In this document: positions 59,184-64,000 of the stretch, one piece after another
Numbering within the stretch: the first letter of the stretch is position 1
Layout: each line of letters begins with the position of its first letter
Assembly: GCF_035594125.1 (NCBI RefSeq)
Contig: NC_087176.1
Span: forward strand, 20,156,591-20,220,590
Source: Scylla paramamosain
Taxonomy: Eukaryota > Arthropoda > Malacostraca > Decapoda > Portunidae
Reading direction: 5' to 3'
DNA length: 64,000 bases
Translations under genes and position numbers: made by a program
Notes under the pieces: generated by a model
What the model saw: the letters and a program-made list of their open reading frames with translations, nothing else
Databases searched by the model: none
What the model was told of the DNA's origin: nothing

Positions 59184-60555
59184 AGGCATGTATGATAGGA
59201 TGTACACCACATAAAGATCTCCAGCAGATCCCTATTAATATTTACCACTTAATGAAATAAGAATAATGCACAAGAACATGAAATTATAAGAAAAAAATTA
59301 CAAAAACTATACAAAACACCGCCATGATGCATTAACACAAAAACAATAAACAGAAGAAAAATAAACGTGAAAAGACAAGAAAATCACGCACAACCCCAAA
59401 AAATTTACTCATAAATGTAAAAAAAAAAAAAATAAATAAGTAAATAAATAAATAAACAGCAGGCAAGCCATTAGGATGCAGGCCAGACTGACGCTGTCCT
59501 ACCACGCCCCCCTCCTCCCACCGAAGGCCCCCAGCTGTGTGGAGAGCTGCCTGGCTCTCCACACGGGCCGCCAAACGCACAGTCCCTCCGCCAGCTTGTC
59601 CACATATACTTTCACTTAAACTTACTCTCATCTATTTCCACCACTTTTGTATACGCATATGTATTGTGAATAAAAGTACTCAATCTGAATCTGCTGCCTT
59701 GATACTCTCGCGGAGGCCTACATAACAGCCTGATCCAAAATTACAGCCCATTTGAATCGGTGGGCAGCACAAATGTCACATTCCTGTTACGCAGCACTGC
59801 CTGACCACACAATACCACCCACACACACGCGTTGTTCAGCGAGTATTCCTCACCACACGTGCATGATGTGGCTGCTTCATGAGGCGCCTTTATTGATAAT
59901 ATTATCCCAGAATGCTAATGTATTATGACATATTTCTGCACCTACCGGCTTCTTATAAAAACACTTATTTCCGGTCTCCTATTACTCCTTCACCTTATTT
60001 ACCATATCTTACTGATTATAGACACTTTAGAGTATATTTAGGATAACTGACACACGTGTACACAACTCACCTGAGGATAAAATGGTGAAATAAGATGGAA
60101 AAACACACACCGACGTCCATTTCGGAATTTCCTCTGCTTCTTCTTGTAGCCTCATCTTTCATTACTCAAGAATTCGGTTCCTGTTGCACTTAAAACATTA
60201 TTAAAAACGCAATTACTCAGAAAATAAGATAAATTTGATGAAACTGTCAAATAAACAAAGTACATACTGCCACAATAGCAAAAAGTAGCAAAAGCAAAAA
60301 AAATCGTCTGCTTTGAACAGGTGACGTGGGAACCTACCGAGTACTTACAGTTATTACGCAATATTCCCTCTTGCTTTAATTCCTCACCATGGGCTGTTCA
60401 AATGTGATGCTGCTGTTTTGAGTGTGACGCTGCATGGTGATGCCTGGGTACTGGTGGTGGTTGTGTGTGTCTGATGGTGAGGTTTGTGGGGAAACTGATG
60501 TGTGTGGTGATGATGCCTGGGTACTGGTGGTGATGCTGTGTTGCTGTTGTGTTAT
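59184..60555. other. no gene recognised
   Basis: Includes an A-rich block (59418-59457) and a GC-rich block (59500-59600). A duplicated GATGCCTGGGTACTGGTGGT occurs at about 60438 and 60509. No exon could be supported. Confidence 0.5.
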
Positions 60556-60735
60556 TCTTAGACAACAGAATCACATCATCTTTATCTTAGACATAACAGC
60601 ATTACAGCCTCATTATCTTAGATCTAACAGCATCACAGGGTATCTTAGACATCACATCATTATTATCTTAGACCTAACAGCACAACATCATAATCTGACC
60701 CTCAGCATCACAGCATCTTAATCTTATTATCACTG
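60556..60735. repeat. degenerate tandem repeat, unit about 30 bp
   Basis: Four to five units built around TTATCTTAGACCTAACAGC and ATCACA. Confidence 0.8.
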
Positions 60736-61089
60736 TTATGTGATGCTGTTTTGCGTTTGTATGTAATGTTGTTCTGCTTGTGATGTTGTCATGCCTAAAA
60801 TAATGTTGTTACAGAATTGTGATGCTGTGCTAATGCTGATGTGCTGTAATGCCTGAAATAATGTGCTAATCCTGCTGCACTAACATTAACCCTTTAAGCG
60901 TTTCTTTTCTAGAAAAAGAAGTTCTTCCTCAACAAGAAGCAAAAAACCAGTAACTTTACTGCATTTTCTTACACCTACTTCATTTTACAGTTCCTCTATG
61001 GGAAAAAAATATTCCAAACAAGAAACTAAATACGTAACGGCGGTGGAGGTGGTGACACCAGAGCTGGTGGTGGTGGTGGTTGTGTCGAG

Positions 61090-61422
61090 GGAGCCTGTTA
61101 CCTTTTTTTTATACGCCTCCTTCCTTGTCCACTTTGCACACTCCTTTTCTTTCCAAGAACACCTGAGGAAATGCTGGGTGGTTGCTTTTTGTGTTTCAAT
61201 GATAAAGAGGCTGTGGCAGCAGTAGGATCAGGCGTATCTGTGGTGGTGGTTGCAATAACAGGGTCCGCAATGGTTGAGGCGGTGGCGAGTGACACGGCGT
61301 AGTTTCTCTTTCCTGTTACCACGTGTTATATGCTTCACGCGCTTTACCCTTATTGTTTTAACAGGTTTTAGGTCCATCGATGACCCAGAGGAAGACGAAT
61401 CTGGACTTTGACCTGGTGACAA
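61090..61422 (-). other. possible decayed basic ORF1-like sequence
   Basis: Minus-strand frames overlapping by a shift: DLKPVKTIRVKRVKHITRGN, then TTTTDTPDPTAATASLSLKH and KKRSVQSGQGRRRIKKR. The Ser-rich to Lys/Arg-rich composition recalls the N-terminal part of retrotransposon ORF1 proteins, but no domain is recognised. Confidence 0.25.
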
Positions 61423-62400
61423 TTTGTAGTAATAATGATGTGTGTATATTTAATGGTAGACTAGATGAAGAGCTTAGAGTGGGGAAACCCACAACTACTT
61501 ATGCTACACTGGTGGATTATGTCACTGGCTCACCAACACTGTTCAGAAAAATGAACAGGAATTTAGAATACTAGATTTTGATCCGCTGTACTCAGATATT
61601 CATTGTGGTATACATGTACAACTAAAAGTTAATATTGAAAAGAAAAGAAATAATGATGGAAGTAATATACCTGTGAATAATTGTAGCTTAACAGGGAAAT
61701 GGAGTGCAACAAAGGAAGATGATTATAAAGCAGAAATTAATGAAGGTGAGGTAAAGGAGTTAATAGAGCAGAGGGATTTTATGTCTGCTGAAGAGGTGAA
61801 TTCTTGGTTAAAGAACACATTGTCAGAACCACCTATAAAGGTATTCACACCCAAAAAAAGGAAAAATTTTGTTAAACAAAGTAATAATGTAAGCCTATTT
61901 GTGTGTGACAATCAATGCTGGAAAACAAGGAAAGCCTACTATAAGGCTAGACGTAAATATAATCGAAGAAGGAGTGAAGAAAATTATAGTCATGACAGAA
62001 AAAAGTAAGAAATATAAGACTGATTAGAAAAGAGTGCAGAGTAAAGAGAAGGAAAGCTTGGTGACTAAGTTAAAATAAAACAATAATAAAGGTCCCAAAA
62101 AATATTGGAAAATATCAAGAGAAAGAAATGTTAATAATAGTAAGACTACACTAACAGCAGAAATTCTAATTTTCATCATCACTTCAAGAGTTTATCAGAA
62201 GATATTAATGCAGTTGATGGACATTGAATGGAACCAGAAAGTGTTGCACATGAGTTAGGAGAAAGGCAAGTATTGAATGAGCCTACAACAGAAAATGAGG
62301 TGGTGAAAGCTGTTGGAAAACTCAAGAAAGACAAAGCACCTGGTTATGATAACATCGTTAATGAACACATCAAAGGTGATAAAAATATCCTTCTTAATCT

Positions 62401-62404
62401 GTAT
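62401..62404 (+). repeat. GTAT target duplication (left)
   Basis: GTAT, repeated at 62874-62877 after the LTR. Confidence 0.8.
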
Positions 62405-62873
62405 TGTTACGAAAGCACAAACCTCAGCACTCCCGTAGACGCCCACAATTCCCCGACAGTCAGGACAGCACTCGGGAACACCAGCAGGCTAGACAAGAGA
62501 TGCTAAGGGTACCACGTCCCACGTGATTCACGCACAGCCAGACAGAGCGGGTAGACAAACAGTGGGCAACACTCTCTTCCTTTACTAGTTCCGTTAGTTA
62601 CAGGCAGTTACAGACACAGGCAGTGACAGTCAAACTCTTCAGGCTCACGCAACAGGCACTCGGCACGGAGGACACGCAAAGACAAGTTATCCAGAGCGGG
62701 GCCAACAACACACTGCCCAGTCACTGCAGTCACGCGACTTCTCTCCCGCCATCCATGCACCACTGCCAGACACCAGGCACAGCTGACACACACACACGCA
62801 CGTCACACACTCAATCCCACAGAAAGAAATAAAGGCAACTTAGACTAAACAACAATAATACCCGGGCGTTACA
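62405..62873 (+). mobile_element. solo LTR, 469 bp
   Basis: Begins TGTTACGAAAGC and ends GGGCGTTACA, giving TG...CA termini with a short GTTAC-type inverted end. It is flanked by GTAT. Excising it with one GTAT restores the RT frame as NLYVKMFD. It contains AATAAA at 62829-62834, suggesting plus orientation. The 4-bp duplication and the ends suit a Gypsy- or BEL-type retrotransposon. The GC-rich composition differs from its AT-rich host. Confidence 0.87.
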
Positions 62874-62877
62874 GTAT
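62874..62877 (+). repeat. GTAT target duplication (right)
   Basis: Second copy of GTAT, immediately after the CA end of the LTR. Confidence 0.8.
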
Positions 62878-64000
62878 GTTAAAATGTTTGATAGAATTCT
62901 AGATACAGGAGACTTACCAGAGCAATGGCTAATAGGGGTTATTTATTGTTCCTTTGTATAAAAATAAAGGTGATGTTGATGAGCCACATAATTATAGGGC
63001 TATAACTTTACTAAGTTGTTTAAGTAAGCTTTTCACATCAATAGCTAATGACAGACTAACACACTATTCAAACAGATTCAATATTGTAAAAGAAACACAA
63101 GGTGGGTTTCGGCAAGGTTACAGTACCTCGACCATATATTTTTACTGAAGTGTATCACGGACTTGTTCTTATGGAAGAGGAGAAAACTGTTCTGTCTCTT
63201 TATTGACTACAGGAAAGCTTCTGACACAATATGGAGGGATGGGCTTTGGTACAAGACGGTGAAAGAAAATATAGGTGGTAAAGTACTTAATGTTATTAGA
63301 AATATGTACATGAATATAAAGTCATGTGTAAAATTTTACCAAAAAACATCTGACACTTTCATTTGTACTAAAGGAGTAAGACAGGGAGAAGATCTCTCTC
63401 CATTGCTGTTTGCTCTATAAGTTAATGATATACAAGATTCCCTGGTAGAAAACAACTGTAATTATCTGTTATCTGATGATAATTTTCTTGATTTACATTT
63501 AAATCTATTGGTTATGATGTATGCTGACGACACAGTTATTTTAGCTAATAGTGAAGATGAAATTAAAAATATTCTCAAAGCAATGGAATTATATTGTGAG
63601 CAATGGAAGTTAGATGTGAATAACAGCAAAACAAAGGTTGTAGTGTTTAGTAGAGGGAGGGTGAATTATGGCACCTATGACTTTGTCTTTAGAGAAGAGA
63701 ATATCCAAACAATAAGTGAATATCAGTACCTAGGAGTTTTACTTAATTACAATAGAAGATTTAGAATTGCCCAATTAGAACAAAAAAGTGCTTCTAGAGC
63801 GACGTATTCACTGACTGGGAAATGCCGTAAACACGACCCACCGCTTGATACGACTGTGATGCCAATTATGACACACGGTTGTGGAATATGCGGTTGTACT
63901 GTTGATAGAGAGTTGAAACAATTGCTGATGAAATTTTTTAAACACGTATTATATGTCCATAAGAATACAAGTAGAGACATTGTGTACGGTAAGTTAGGAG

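Larger units (their letters stand above)
61375..64000 (+). mobile_element. non-LTR retrotransposon, third family, runs off window
   Basis: 5'-truncated within the endonuclease and continuing past the window end. It is interrupted by a solo LTR at 62405-62873. The 3' end is not visible. Confidence 0.85.
61380..64000 (+). pseudogene. endonuclease/RT polyprotein, many lesions
   Basis: Endonuclease C-terminus: FNGRLDEELRVGKPTTTYA, VDYVTGSPTLF and FDPLYSDIHCGI. A linker follows (FMSAEEVNSWLKN), then RT: LKKDKAPGYDNIVNEHIKGD, DLPEQW, IVPLYKNKGD, NYRAITLLSCLSKLF, GGFRQGYST, FCLFIDYRKA, GVRQGEDLSPLLFAL and the catalytic MMYADDTVILANS near 63520. Lesions: a stop at 61574, shifts between 62008 and 62228, the LTR insertion, an extra T near 62945, a shift near 63135, and a stop at 63418-63420 where Tyr is expected. 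Inactive. Confidence 0.88.

Overview
The window looks like nuclear DNA of an arthropod, most likely a decapod crustacean and perhaps a crab. This is inferred from short exons in long introns, very dense dinucleotide microsatellites (GA/CT, AT, GT/CA), several non-LTR retrotransposon families of the kind abundant in decapods, and an ionotropic-receptor-type chemosensory or glutamate receptor gene. There are no prokaryotic gene clusters. Most open frames in the window are microsatellites read through as repeats, or transposon remnants.

Cellular genes. (1) On the minus strand, positions 56580 to 50843, six exons join in perfect phase into the ligand-binding and channel part of an ionotropic (glutamate-like) receptor: S1, M1, pore, M3, S2 and M4, 370 residues ending in a stop. 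The N-terminal exons were not found. (2) On the plus strand, at least five exons between 10061 and 46688 also join in phase. They encode an acidic, serine-rich protein I do not recognise, with introns of about 19 kb and 15 kb. (3) Inside the 15 kb intron lies a three-exon fragment of a TBL1/ebi WD40 gene (42995-44280) with a nonsense codon and a 2-base frameshift. (4) A Cdc25-like fragment (about 8620-9256) has the start of the rhodanese-like domain but not the catalytic cysteine loop.

Transposons. 950-4590: minus-strand non-LTR element with an intact 935-residue endonuclease/reverse transcriptase. 13170-16468 and 35822-39101: two near full-length copies of one poly(A) non-LTR family, with 5'-truncated relatives at about 45172, 49326, 53083 and 57331. 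47013-49068: a second minus-strand RT family. 61375 to the window end: a third RT family on the plus strand, split by a 469-bp solo LTR. DNA transposons: a Tigger/pogo remnant (26961-27705), a probable relative (45451-46042), a hAT pseudogene (40479-41835), a TIR element carrying a MADF-like frame (53327-53899) and a 0.55-kb MITE (17731-18283).

The most unusual theme is that several intronic tandem repeats carry copies of splice junctions. The exon-4 donor of the receptor is repeated five times at 50-bp spacing, its exon-2 donor is copied once with a better consensus, and the 3' splice site of the first exon of the unknown gene resembles the repeats filling the upstream sequence. A second theme is non-LTR elements sitting inside or at the edge of microsatellites.
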